Source of the DNA: Pseudomonas allokribbensis
Lineage (GTDB): Bacteria; Pseudomonadota; Gammaproteobacteria; Pseudomonadales; Pseudomonadaceae
Reading direction: 5' to 3'
Assembly: GCF_014863605.1 (NCBI RefSeq)
Contig: NZ_CP062252.1
Coordinates: forward strand, 3,853,001-3,917,000
DNA length: 64,000 bases
Positions 1 through 7,561 of this stretch are shown in pieces. Within the stretch, counting starts at the first letter, position 1, and each line of letters starts with the position of its first letter. A program made the position numbers and the translations under genes. Under the pieces are notes generated by a model. It saw only the letters and a program-made list of their open reading frames with translations, searched no databases and was not told the DNA's origin.

Positions 1-166
1 TGAATTCAATCAGGCTGTAATTAGCCAGATTGGTAAAGATGGTATCGGCCAAAAGCTTTTCGTCCTGCCCACCGGTTGGAAACTGTTTGAACGTCGCCGA
101 ACATTCTCGCGCGGCAGTAAGCAAATTATCGACAAATGCCGATATCACACCCGATTCATTTTGCAT
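1..166 (-). CDS. Hypothetical protein, 3' end beyond the window
   Basis: An open frame on the minus strand starts with ATG at 166-164 and stays open for 55 codons to the window edge. It is preceded by a strong ribosome binding site (AGGGAGGGAG about 6 bases upstream), so it is very probably a real gene cut by the boundary. The visible N-terminus begins MQNESGVISAF and is soluble in character, with a helical-looking stretch around residues 8-25. No signal peptide or recognisable domain is visible and I do not recognise the family. It is transcribed away from the symporter at 286. Confidence 0.6.
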   Translation of the reverse strand, partial: MQNESGVISAFVDNLLTAARECSATFKQFPTGGQDEKLLADTIFTNLANYSLIEF

Positions 167-285
167 CCAACTCCCTCCCTAGAATTCAAGTAGCACGTTA
201 TCTGCGTGCAAAAACGGAGAAGGTTATCACGCTCAGAGCGTTTGACGTTTCGCCCGGCGCATACCCGATGGTTTGCAAATGAACA

Positions 286-1284
286 TCAAGGATCAACCTG
301 CGCCATCAGCTCAGGCACCGATTCCTGCCGTTTCGCATAACGCTGCGCCAGCACCGCGCAGACCATCAATTGAATCTGATGGAACAGCATCAATGGCAGG
401 ATCAACACGCCAATCGTGCTGCCGGCAAACAGCACCTGCGCCATCGGCACTCCAGTGGCCAGGCTCTTTTTCGAGCCGCAGAACAAAATGGTGATGCGAT
501 CTTCCTGGCTGAAGCCGAATGCCTTGCCCAACACCGTCGACGCCAGCAGTACCAGCCCCAGCAGAATGCAGCAGGCCACCACGAGACCGAGCAGGTCTAC
601 CACCGGAATCTGATGCCAGATGCCTTCGTTCACCGCCTCGCTGAACGCGCCGTAGACCACCAGCAGAATCGAACCCTGATCGACAAATTTCAGCCAGTTC
701 TTGTTGCGACCGACCCAGGCGCCGATCCAGCGGCGGGCGATCTGACCGGCGATGAACGGCAGCAGCAGTTGCACACTGATTTTCAGGATCGCGTCGACGG
801 TTGAACCGCCGTCACCATGCACATTCAGCAACAGCGTCACCAGCAACGGCGTAAGAAAGATCCCGAACAGGCTGGACGCCGCCGCACTGCAGATCGCCGC
901 CGGAATATTCCCCCGGGCCAGCGACGTGAAGGCAATCGCCGACTGCACCGTGGCCGGCAGCGCACAGAGGTAGAGCATGCCCATGTACAGGTTGTCGCCC
1001 ACCAGCGGCGACAGCATCGGTTTGAGCGCCAGACCCAACAGCGGGAACAAGACAAAGGTCAGACCGAATACCAGCAAATGCAGGCGCCAGTGGCCGGCGC
1101 CGGCGATGATCGATTCGCGCGAAAGCTTGGCGCCGTGCAGGAAAAACAGCAGCGCAATCGCGATATTGGTCAGCCAGCCGAAGCCGACCGCGACCTGACC
1201 ACTGGCGGGCAGGAAGCTGGCGAGCAGCACCACGCCGATCAGGGTCAGGGTGAAGTTGTCGGGCAAGAATCTTGGGCGCGTCAT
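286..1284 (-). CDS. Bile acid:sodium symporter family protein (SLC10A7/YfeH type)
   Basis: A 332-residue polytopic membrane protein with about nine or ten hydrophobic segments. The beginning (MTRPRFLPDNF, then a first membrane segment), the LLFFLHGAKL motif near residue 43 and the later SGSKKSLATG-like segment (CGSKKSLATGVPMAQ) are typical of the YfeH/SLC10A7 branch of the BASS family, which is predicted to move organic anions with sodium. The true substrate is unknown. The gene is divergent from an AraC regulator 84 bases away, which suggests local control. Length is normal for the family. Confidence 0.85.
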   Translation of the reverse strand: MTRPRFLPDNFTLTLIGVVLLASFLPASGQVAVGFGWLTNIAIALLFFLHGAKLSRESIIAGAGHWRLHLLVFGLTFVLFPLLGLALKPMLSPLVGDNLYMGMLYLCALPATVQSAIAFTSLARGNIPAAICSAAASSLFGIFLTPLLVTLLLNVHGDGGSTVDAILKISVQLLLPFIAGQIARRWIGAWVGRNKNWLKFVDQGSILLVVYGAFSEAVNEGIWHQIPVVDLLGLVVACCILLGLVLLASTVLGKAFGFSQEDRITILFCGSKKSLATGVPMAQVLFAGSTIGVLILPLMLFHQIQLMVCAVLAQRYAKRQESVPELMAQVDP

Positions 1285-1368
1285 GGTTTGCTCATCCGGG
1301 GGTTGCCAGTACGTGGAAGCGACTCTAACGTGACTGGAAATTACCGACTAACGCCGAAGAGCCTCAAG

Positions 1369-2157
1369 ATGCCGCCAAAAGGACACGACAAGAGCGTCAG
1401 ACGCAGCATCCCCGGGCTGCCCAGCCTTCCGCGTCCGTTGTACGGACGCACCGAATCGCTGCCCAATCGTGCCCTGACCCGCCGCCACAGTCATCCGTGG
1501 GTGCAGTTGTCTTACGCGATTCAGGGTGTACTTGAAGTGCAGACTGCCGCCGGTCGTTTCGTTGCGCCGCCGGAGCGGGCCGTGTGGATTCCGGCGGGTG
1601 TGCCGCATCGGGTATTCAGTTCGCCGCACACGGAAATGCGCAGTCTGTACATCGATTGCAGTGTGGCGAGCTGGGCGCTGGAGCGTTGTCATGTGCTCGG
1701 CGTCAGTGATCTCTTGCGTGAGCTGATTCGGGCCTTCAGTCAGATTCCTGTCGAGTATGACCAGAGCGGCCCTCACGGACGTTTGGCGCAGGTGATCCTC
1801 GATCAACTGGCCGAAGCCCCGCAAATCGACCTGATGCTGCCACTGCCCCAGGACCTTCGTTTGCGGCAGATCTATCAAAGTCTCGAGCAACATCCGGAAC
1901 AGCAGACCACACTCAGCCACTGGAGCGAAAAGTTCGGCGTGACCGAGAAAACCCTCAGCCGGCTGTTCCTGCGCGATACCGGCCTGACCTTCCGCGCATG
2001 GCGCCAGCGCTTGCGTTTGCTGGGCGCGCTGACGCCACTGGAGCGTGGCGAACGGGTCACCGAAGTGGCTCTGGCCTGCGGTTATGATTCGACATCGGCG
2101 TTCATCGCAGCCTTTCGCCAACAGTTTGGCGAGACGCCCGGAGAATTTTTTCGCTGA
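1369..2157 (+). CDS. AraC-family transcriptional regulator with cupin sensor domain
   Basis: A 262-residue regulator. The N-terminal half contains a cupin-like sensing domain (RRHSHPWVQLSYAIQGVLEV, then PAGVPHRV). The C-terminal half holds two AraC helix-turn-helix units: WSEKFGVTEKTLSRLF and VTEVALACGYDSTSAFIAAF, ending at GETPGEFFR. I chose ATG 1369 because it is the first methionine of the conserved region; the frame runs much further upstream, but that part is antisense to the symporter. The architecture resembles the NimR/YeaM group. It probably controls the divergent symporter or the downstream amidase. Residues after the stop form an inverted repeat that may be its operator. Confidence 0.85.
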   Translation: MPPKGHDKSVRRSIPGLPSLPRPLYGRTESLPNRALTRRHSHPWVQLSYAIQGVLEVQTAAGRFVAPPERAVWIPAGVPHRVFSSPHTEMRSLYIDCSVASWALERCHVLGVSDLLRELIRAFSQIPVEYDQSGPHGRLAQVILDQLAEAPQIDLMLPLPQDLRLRQIYQSLEQHPEQQTTLSHWSEKFGVTEKTLSRLFLRDTGLTFRAWRQRLRLLGALTPLERGERVTEVALACGYDSTSAFIAAFRQQFGETPGEFFR

Positions 2158-2159
2158 TT

Positions 2160-2200
2160 TTTGTCGATATTTATCGAATTAGGACATGCCAATCGACAAA
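2160..2200. promoter_or_regulatory. Inverted repeat between AraC gene and amidase
   Basis: Two perfect 9-bp arms, TTTGTCGAT at 2160-2168 and ATCGACAAA at 2192-2200, are separated by 23 bp. The left arm also overlaps a smaller dyad TCGATATTTATCGA at 2165-2178. It sits just after the AraC gene and about 95 bp before the amidase ATG, where an operator would be expected. There is no T-run after it, so a terminator is less likely. The binding protein is inferred, not shown. Confidence 0.4.
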
Positions 2201-2295
2201 CTTCAGGGTAGAGTTTCGTCCATCAAGAATGATTGACACGTTTCGACGATAACAATGATCAACCACCCTTTAGCGAACCTGTCGGCGGTAACAGC

Positions 2296-4008
2296 ATGAT
2301 CGAAGTCACTGAAGTCTCCATTGCCCAACTGCGCGCCGCGCTCGAATCCGGTCAGACCACCGCAGTTGAACTGGTGCAGGCGTATCTGGCGCGCATCGAC
2401 GCCTTTGACGGCCCTGACACCGCCACTGCCTTGAACGCAGTGATTGTGCGTAACCCCGAGGCCTTGAAAGAGGCGCAGACCTCCGATGCCCGTCGCGCCA
2501 AGGGCGAAACCCTTGGTCCGCTGGACGGCATCCCCTACACCGCCAAGGACAGCTATCTGGTCAAAGGCCTGACCGCTGCGTCCGGCAGCCCGGCGTTCGC
2601 CGATCTGGTGGCCCAGCGCGATGCGTTCACCATCGAGCGCCTACGTGCGGGCGGCGCGATCTGCCTGGGCAAGACCAACATGCCGCCGATGGCCAATGGC
2701 GGGATGCAACGCGGCGTCTATGGCCGCGCCGAAAGCCCGTACAACGCCGCTTATCTGACCGCGCCGTTTGCTTCCGGCTCGTCGAACGGTGCCGGCACCG
2801 CCACCGCTGCAAGCTTCTCGGCATTCGGTCTGGCGGAAGAAACCTGGTCGAGCGGTCGCGGCCCGGCGTCGAACAACGGTCTGTGCGCCTACACGCCGTC
2901 GCGCGGCGTGATTTCGGTTCGCGGCAACTGGCCGCTGACGCCGACCATGGACGTGGTAGTGCCGTACGCCCGCACCATGGCCGACCTGCTGGAAGTGCTC
3001 GACGTAGTTGTCGCCGAAGATACCGACACCCGTGGCGACCTGTGGCGCCTGCAGCCTTGGGTGCCGATCCCGAGCGTCGCCTCGGTGCGCCCGGCTTCCT
3101 ATCTGGATTTGGCGGTGAAGAGCGATGCGCTGGCCGGTAAACGCCTGGGCGTACCGCGCATGTACATCAACGCCGACCCTGAGGCCGGCACCAGCGAAGA
3201 GCCCGGCATCGGCGGCCCAACCGGACAACGTATCAACACCCGCGCCTCGGTGATCGATCTGTGGAAACAGGCACGTCAGGCCCTCGAAGCGGCCGGCGCC
3301 GAAGTGATCGAAGTGGATTTCCCGCTGGTCTCCAACTGCGAAGGCGATCGTCCGGGCGCGCCAACCGTGTTCAATCGCGGCATCGTCTCCAAAGAGTTCA
3401 TGCACCACGAATTGTGGGACCTGTCGGCCTGGGCCTTCGATGACTTCCTGCGTGCCAACGGTGATCCGAAACTCAACCGACTGGCGGACGTCGACGGGCC
3501 GAAAATCTTCCCGCACGACCCGGGTACCCTGCCCAACCGTGAAGGCGACCTCGCCGCCGGTATGGACGAATACGTGCGCATGGCCGAGCGCGGCATCACG
3601 CCGTGGGATCAGATCCCGACACTGCCGGACGGCCTGCGCGGCCTGGAGAAGACCCGCAAGCTCGATCTAGAAGACTGGATGGATCGCCTCGGCCTCGACG
3701 CCGTGCTGTTCCCGACCAACGCTGACGTGGGCCCGGCCGACGCCGACGTCAACCCAGCCTCGGCGGATATCGCCTGGAGCAACGGCATCTGGGTCGCCAA
3801 CGGCAACCTCGCAATCCGTCACCTCGGCGTACCGACCGTCACCGTGCCGATGGGCGTGATGGCCGACATCGGCATGCCGGTGGGGCTGACGTTTGCCGGG
3901 CGGGCCTATGACGATTCGACACTGTTGCGACTGGCAGCAGCGTTCGAAGCGACCGGGTCGAAACGTTTAGTGCCGCCACGTACGCCGGCACTGGCGGCAG
4001 GCAAGTAA
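2296..4008 (+). CDS. Amidase-signature family hydrolase
   Basis: A 570-residue amidase-signature protein that would hydrolyse a carboxylic amide. The catalytic lysine is seen in IPYTAKDSY (Lys84). The glycine/serine-rich segment FASGSSNGAGTAT (about 159-170) supplies the cis-serine, and WSSGRGPAS supplies the likely nucleophile Ser186. The usual GTDxGGS motif is replaced by AEETWSSGR, so this is a divergent subgroup. Start ATG 2296 fits the family alignment (MIEVTEVSIAQLRAAL); an in-frame TTG at 2233 would add 21 unconserved residues. It follows an AraC regulator and ends at a strong bidirectional terminator. The substrate is unknown. Confidence 0.88.
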   Translation: MIEVTEVSIAQLRAALESGQTTAVELVQAYLARIDAFDGPDTATALNAVIVRNPEALKEAQTSDARRAKGETLGPLDGIPYTAKDSYLVKGLTAASGSPAFADLVAQRDAFTIERLRAGGAICLGKTNMPPMANGGMQRGVYGRAESPYNAAYLTAPFASGSSNGAGTATAASFSAFGLAEETWSSGRGPASNNGLCAYTPSRGVISVRGNWPLTPTMDVVVPYARTMADLLEVLDVVVAEDTDTRGDLWRLQPWVPIPSVASVRPASYLDLAVKSDALAGKRLGVPRMYINADPEAGTSEEPGIGGPTGQRINTRASVIDLWKQARQALEAAGAEVIEVDFPLVSNCEGDRPGAPTVFNRGIVSKEFMHHELWDLSAWAFDDFLRANGDPKLNRLADVDGPKIFPHDPGTLPNREGDLAAGMDEYVRMAERGITPWDQIPTLPDGLRGLEKTRKLDLEDWMDRLGLDAVLFPTNADVGPADADVNPASADIAWSNGIWVANGNLAIRHLGVPTVTVPMGVMADIGMPVGLTFAGRAYDDSTLLRLAAAFEATGSKRLVPPRTPALAAGK

Positions 4009-4013
4009 ATGCA

Positions 4014-4047
4014 AAACGGCGGGATCAATTGATCCCGCCGTTTTTTT
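4014..4047. terminator. Bidirectional Rho-independent terminator
   Basis: A perfect palindrome with core CGGCGGGATCAATTGATCCC is flanked by an A-run on the left and seven T on the right. It serves both the amidase (plus) and the DyP peroxidase (minus), whose stop lies at its edge. Confidence 0.92.
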
Positions 4048-5029
4048 ATCGCTCTGCCAGTTCTTCCAGTAAATCTGCCGAAGGCACGAAGAACAGACTG
4101 CCGGTCACCGCCGTGCTGAAGTCCAGCAACCGGTCATAGTTGCCCGGCGGCTTGCCGACAAACATGTTCTCCAGCATCTGCTCCAGCGGCTCCGGCGAGC
4201 GTGCGTAGCCAATGAAATAAGTGCCGAACTCACCTGCGCCGGGCCGGCCGAACGGCATGTTGTCGCGCAGGATCTTCACCTCTTCGCCGTCCTTGGTGAT
4301 GGTTGTCAACGCACTGTGGGAATTGCTCGGTTTGACCGAATCGTCCAGCTCGATATCGGACAGTTTGGTTCGCCCGATCACCCGTTCCTGCGCCTCGACC
4401 GGCAATTCGTTCCATGCCTTCATGTTGTGCAGATACTTCTGCACCAGCACATAACTGCCGCCGCTGAACGCCTGATCTTCATCGCCTACGAGGGTGAAAT
4501 GCTCGGCTTTGCGCCCGACCGGATTTTCCGTACCGTCGACAAAACCGATGATGCTGCGCATGTCGAAATAGCGGAAACCCTGCACCTCATCGGTTACCGT
4601 CACGGCGCCATCCAGCGCAGACATCAGCTGCGTCGCCAGTTCGAAACACAAATCCATCTGATCAGCACGGATGTGCAAAAGCAGGTCGCCCGGCGTGGAA
4701 ACGGCGCGCCGCCCTTCTACACCGAACTCGCGAAAGTCATGCAAGGACGCCGGTCGCGGGCTGCCGAACAGGCGATCCCAGGCGCTGGAAGAAAAACCAC
4801 AGACGCAGGACAGGCTTCCCGAGGGAACGCGCTTGCCGACCGAGCGCGTCAAACCCGCGATATCGGCGCACCAGCCACGGACTTTTTCGGCCGCCTCGGC
4901 TTCGGTGTTGAGGGTCGCCACGATGAATATTGCAGCGCTGGTGATCGGGCTGCAGACGGCTTGAGGATCTGGCGTGTCGATGATCGTCGCTCCTGGCGTG
5001 ATGGACTGACTCGACAGCGAGGTTACCAA
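4046..5029 (-). CDS. Dye-decolorizing (DyP-type) haem peroxidase
   Basis: A 327-residue DyP-type peroxidase that uses hydrogen peroxide to oxidise bulky substrates or may act on haem compounds. The hallmark GFVDGTENP (GxxDG motif with the distal aspartate) is present. A candidate proximal haem histidine lies in NSHSALT, and a conserved arginine lies in GYARSPEP. There is no signal peptide, so it is likely cytoplasmic or encapsulated, like YfeX-type enzymes. No ATG precedes the conserved N-terminus. The frame begins with TTG at 5029 without a clear ribosome binding site, so the exact start is uncertain. It is divergent from the TerC gene. Confidence 0.87.
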   Translation of the reverse strand: MVTSLSSQSITPGATIIDTPDPQAVCSPITSAAIFIVATLNTEAEAAEKVRGWCADIAGLTRSVGKRVPSGSLSCVCGFSSSAWDRLFGSPRPASLHDFREFGVEGRRAVSTPGDLLLHIRADQMDLCFELATQLMSALDGAVTVTDEVQGFRYFDMRSIIGFVDGTENPVGRKAEHFTLVGDEDQAFSGGSYVLVQKYLHNMKAWNELPVEAQERVIGRTKLSDIELDDSVKPSNSHSALTTITKDGEEVKILRDNMPFGRPGAGEFGTYFIGYARSPEPLEQMLENMFVGKPPGNYDRLLDFSTAVTGSLFFVPSADLLEELAER

Positions 5030-5030
5030 A

Positions 5031-5083
5031 GAAGTGTTGAATGAAGTATTACCCGTGCGCTGCCCGTAGCGCCCGACACTTCG
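5031..5083. promoter_or_regulatory. Nested inverted repeats in the DyP/TerC intergenic region
   Basis: GAAGTGT (5031-5037) is complementary to ACACTTC (5077-5083), and inside this lies a second hairpin, GCGCT (5057-5061) with AGCGC (5068-5072). It overlaps the presumed leader of the peroxidase and lies about 105 bp upstream of the TerC ATG. It could be an operator or a leader RNA structure. I could not match it to a known riboswitch. Confidence 0.35.
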
Positions 5084-5188
5084 CTTTTAACGAACAATAC
5101 CCACGAAATAAACGATTTTTCTTCGTCAGAATTCTCCTACTAGCATGGCCCCGTCTACCCCGAAAAACATAAAGACAGGGAGAACGAC

Positions 5189-6166
5189 ATGCACCCCATC
5201 AACATCGGCGAACCCTGGATGTGGGTCGCCTTCATCGTTTTTGTCCTCGCCATGCTGGCCGTTGACCTGTTTGTCTTCGGCGGGCGCAAGGCGCATCGGG
5301 TCTCGGTGCGCGAAGCGTCGTCCTGGGTGATTGCCTGGTGCATGTTGGCGCTGGCCTTCGCCGGGCTGCTCTGGTGGTATCTGAACGGCGAATTCGGCCC
5401 CGAAATCGCCCAGCGCAAGACCCTGGAATTCCTCACCGGCTATCTGATCGAGCAGTCACTGTCGATCGACAACATGTTCGTGTTCGTGATGATTTTCGGC
5501 TATTTCGCCGTGCCGCCGGAGTTGCAGCGCCGGGTGCTGCTGTACGGGGTGCTCGGCGCGATCGTGATGCGCGCGGCGATGATCTTTGCCGGGGTGTGGC
5601 TGGTCTCGCAGTTCACGTGGCTGCTGTATGTGTTCGGCGTGTTCCTGATCATCACCGGGATCAAGATGCTGGTGTTCGCCGAACAGCAACCGGACCTCGA
5701 TAACAATCCGCTCCTGCGCTGGGTGCGCGGACATCTGCGAATCACCAACGGCTTTCATGGCGAGCGCTTTTTCGTGCTGCAGAACGGCGTGCGCTGGGCC
5801 ACTCCGATGTTTCTGGTGCTGGTGCTGATCGAGGCCAGCGACCTGATGTTTGCGGTCGATAGCATTCCGGCGATTTTCGCGGTGACGACCGATCCGTTCA
5901 TCATTTTCACGTCGAACATCTTCGCGATCATGGGCCTGCGGGCGCTGTATTTTCTGCTGGCGGACATGGCCGACCGCTTTCATTTGCTCAAGTACGGACT
6001 GGCGCTGGTGCTGGTGTTCATCGGCGGGAAGATGACGGCGATGCCGTGGTTTCACATGCCGGTGGAGTGGTCGCTGGCGATTGTCGGCGGACTGATTCTG
6101 GCGTCGGTGTTGCTGAGTCTGATCCTGACGAAGGACAAGTCGCCCGAAGAAAGTCGGGCAAAATAA
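5189..6166 (+). CDS. TerC family integral membrane protein (Alx-like)
   Basis: A 325-residue inner membrane protein with about nine membrane segments. Acidic residues within helices match the TerC family: MLAVDLFVF near residue 25, IEQSLSIDNMFVFVMIF near 85-105, and EASDLMFAVDSIPAIFAV near 215-235. Members such as Alx are linked to manganese export or metal insertion into exported proteins. ATG 5189 has a good ribosome binding site (AGGGAGAACGAC). The leader contains a short stem pairing GTCT with AGAC next to this site, but the conserved yybP-ykoY riboswitch elements known before some alx genes were not recognised. It ends at a strong terminator. Confidence 0.88.
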   Translation: MHPINIGEPWMWVAFIVFVLAMLAVDLFVFGGRKAHRVSVREASSWVIAWCMLALAFAGLLWWYLNGEFGPEIAQRKTLEFLTGYLIEQSLSIDNMFVFVMIFGYFAVPPELQRRVLLYGVLGAIVMRAAMIFAGVWLVSQFTWLLYVFGVFLIITGIKMLVFAEQQPDLDNNPLLRWVRGHLRITNGFHGERFFVLQNGVRWATPMFLVLVLIEASDLMFAVDSIPAIFAVTTDPFIIFTSNIFAIMGLRALYFLLADMADRFHLLKYGLALVLVFIGGKMTAMPWFHMPVEWSLAIVGGLILASVLLSLILTKDKSPEESRAK

Positions 6167-6204
6167 AAGCCGAGGGAGCGAACAGGATTCGCTCACTCGG
6201 CTTT
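6166..6204. terminator. Bidirectional terminator between TerC and binding protein genes
   Basis: A long stem with outer arms AAGCCGAG and CTCGGCTT and inner arms GAGCGAA and TTCGCTC is followed by TTT on the plus strand, with A-rich sequence on the other side. It serves the two convergent genes. Confidence 0.9.
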
Positions 6205-6208
6205 GAAT

Positions 6209-7309
6209 TTACTTATCGGACTTGATGCTGGTCCAGACCCGCGTCCGCACCCGCTCCAGTTTCTGCGGCAGTGGCTGCACCACGTACAGCGTCTTGAGCG
6301 CTTCGCTGGTCGGCGTCAGGTTCGGGTTGCCGGTGATTTCCTTGTTGATCAGCGGCAGCGAATCCTTGTTCGCATTCGGGTAGCCGAGGAAGTCACTGAT
6401 CGAAGCAATGACTTTCGGTTCAAGCAAGGTGTTGAGGAACTCGTGAGCCTCTTCAACGTTCTTCGCGCTCTTCGGAATGGCGAAGGTGTCGAACCAGATC
6501 GGCGCGCCTTCCTTCGGCAAGCGCCAGTCGACCACCACGCCGTTACCCGCCTCTTTGGCACGGTTGCCGAACTGGTAGAAACTGCCGGAGTAACCGATGG
6601 CCACGCAGATGTCGCCGTTGGCGATGTCGGTCATGTACTTGGCCGAGTTGAAGTAGGTGACGTAAGGGCGAACCTTGAGCATCAGGTCCTTGGCTTTCTC
6701 ATAGTCGGCCGGGTTCTGGCTGTTCGGGTCCAGGCCCAGATAATGCAGGGCCAGCGGGAGAATTTCCGACGGTGAATCAAGCATCGCCACGCCGCAGGAT
6801 TTCAGTTTTTCCATGTTCTCGGGTTTGAACACCAGATCCCAACTGTCCACGGGCGCATTCTCGCCAAGCGCAGCCTTGACCTTGGCCGGGTTGAAACCGA
6901 TCAACACCGTGCCGACCATGTAGGGCACGCCGTACTGATTGCCGGGGTCGTTGGAGTCGAGCAACTTGAGCAGCGCCGGGTCCTGGTGACTCCAGTTCGG
7001 CAGCTTGGACTTGTCGAGTTTCTGGAACACGCCGGCCTTGATCTGGGTATCGAGGAACTGGTTCGACGGCACTACCAGGTCGTAACCGGAGTTGCCGGTC
7101 AGCAACTTGGCTTCGAGGGATTCGTTGGTGTCGAAGGTGTCCCAGGTCACTTTGATGTTGCTTTTGGCGGCGAAATCCTTGGGCACCGCTGGCAGGATGT
7201 AATCCGCCCAGTTGTATACCCGCAGTTCGCGCTGTTCGGCTTGCACGGCGCTGGCCAGCAGCGTCAGCCCGCACACAGTGGCACCCAGAATGCGTTTCAT
7301 CGTGACCAT
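6209..7309 (-). CDS. Periplasmic polyamine (putrescine/spermidine) binding protein, PotF/SpuD type
   Basis: A 366-residue extracellular solute-binding protein. The signal peptide runs to about residue 24 (LLASAVQA, then EQRELRVYNWADYI). The motif RVYNWADYI is the classic start of the mature PotF/SpuD/SpuE proteins. The conserved GYDLVVPSN and YMVGTVLIGFNP segments are also present. ATG 7309 has a GGGGA site nine bases upstream; a second ATG three codons later is the only rival. It would feed a PotGHI-type ABC importer, but no ATPase or permease lies nearby, so it is an orphan binding protein. The upstream neighbour is an NCS1 permease on the same strand, 252 bp away with a terminator between. 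Confidence 0.88.
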   Translation of the reverse strand: MVTMKRILGATVCGLTLLASAVQAEQRELRVYNWADYILPAVPKDFAAKSNIKVTWDTFDTNESLEAKLLTGNSGYDLVVPSNQFLDTQIKAGVFQKLDKSKLPNWSHQDPALLKLLDSNDPGNQYGVPYMVGTVLIGFNPAKVKAALGENAPVDSWDLVFKPENMEKLKSCGVAMLDSPSEILPLALHYLGLDPNSQNPADYEKAKDLMLKVRPYVTYFNSAKYMTDIANGDICVAIGYSGSFYQFGNRAKEAGNGVVVDWRLPKEGAPIWFDTFAIPKSAKNVEEAHEFLNTLLEPKVIASISDFLGYPNANKDSLPLINKEITGNPNLTPTSEALKTLYVVQPLPQKLERVRTRVWTSIKSDK

Positions 7310-7457
7310 ATTGTGTTTCCCCGAATGCAGCGTGAGTCGATGGTTTTTATGTTCTGTACACGGCAGCGGCTGTCAGATCAGCCAAGGGCAAGGAAGGTGC
7401 AGCGTTTAGTTATGGCTTCGATTCTTGCCGACAGCGTAGTCGGAGCACAGTGGCCGG

Positions 7458-7485
7458 TTGGCCAAAAGGGGATCGATATGGCCAA
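7458..7485. promoter_or_regulatory. Inverted repeat upstream of the PotF-like gene
   Basis: TTGGCCA (7458-7464) and TGGCCAA (7479-7485) form a perfect 7-bp inverted repeat with a 14-bp spacer. It lies about 150 bp upstream of the binding-protein start in a 252-bp non-coding stretch and may be an operator. No other support was found. Confidence 0.25.
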
Positions 7486-7513
7486 TTTGAGTGACCGCCA
7501 GAATACTGAAACG

Positions 7514-7542
7514 ACAATGCCCGGCGATTGGCCGGGCATTGT
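7514..7542. terminator. Terminator downstream of the NCS1 permease
   Basis: ACAATGCCCGGC pairs with GCCGGGCATTGT around a five-base loop. It lies 20 bp after the permease stop on the minus strand. The T-run is short, so efficiency is uncertain. Confidence 0.65.
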
Positions 7543-7561
7543 TTGAGTAGCGTACGCAGGA

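Noticed and set aside
817..1368. N-terminal extension of the AraC regulator
   Set aside because: The stretch is antisense to the symporter and contains no AraC-like sequence; the domain begins after 1369.
2233..2295. TTG-initiated 21-residue extension of the amidase
   Set aside because: It lacks a ribosome binding site and overlaps a TTGACA-like promoter element; ATG 2296 fits the family.
5084..5188. yybP-ykoY manganese riboswitch before the TerC gene
   Set aside because: The family often has one, but the conserved loop sequences were not found.
7386..7402. Sigma-54 promoter before the PotF-like gene
   Set aside because: The -24 element lacks the essential GG and several other consensus bases.
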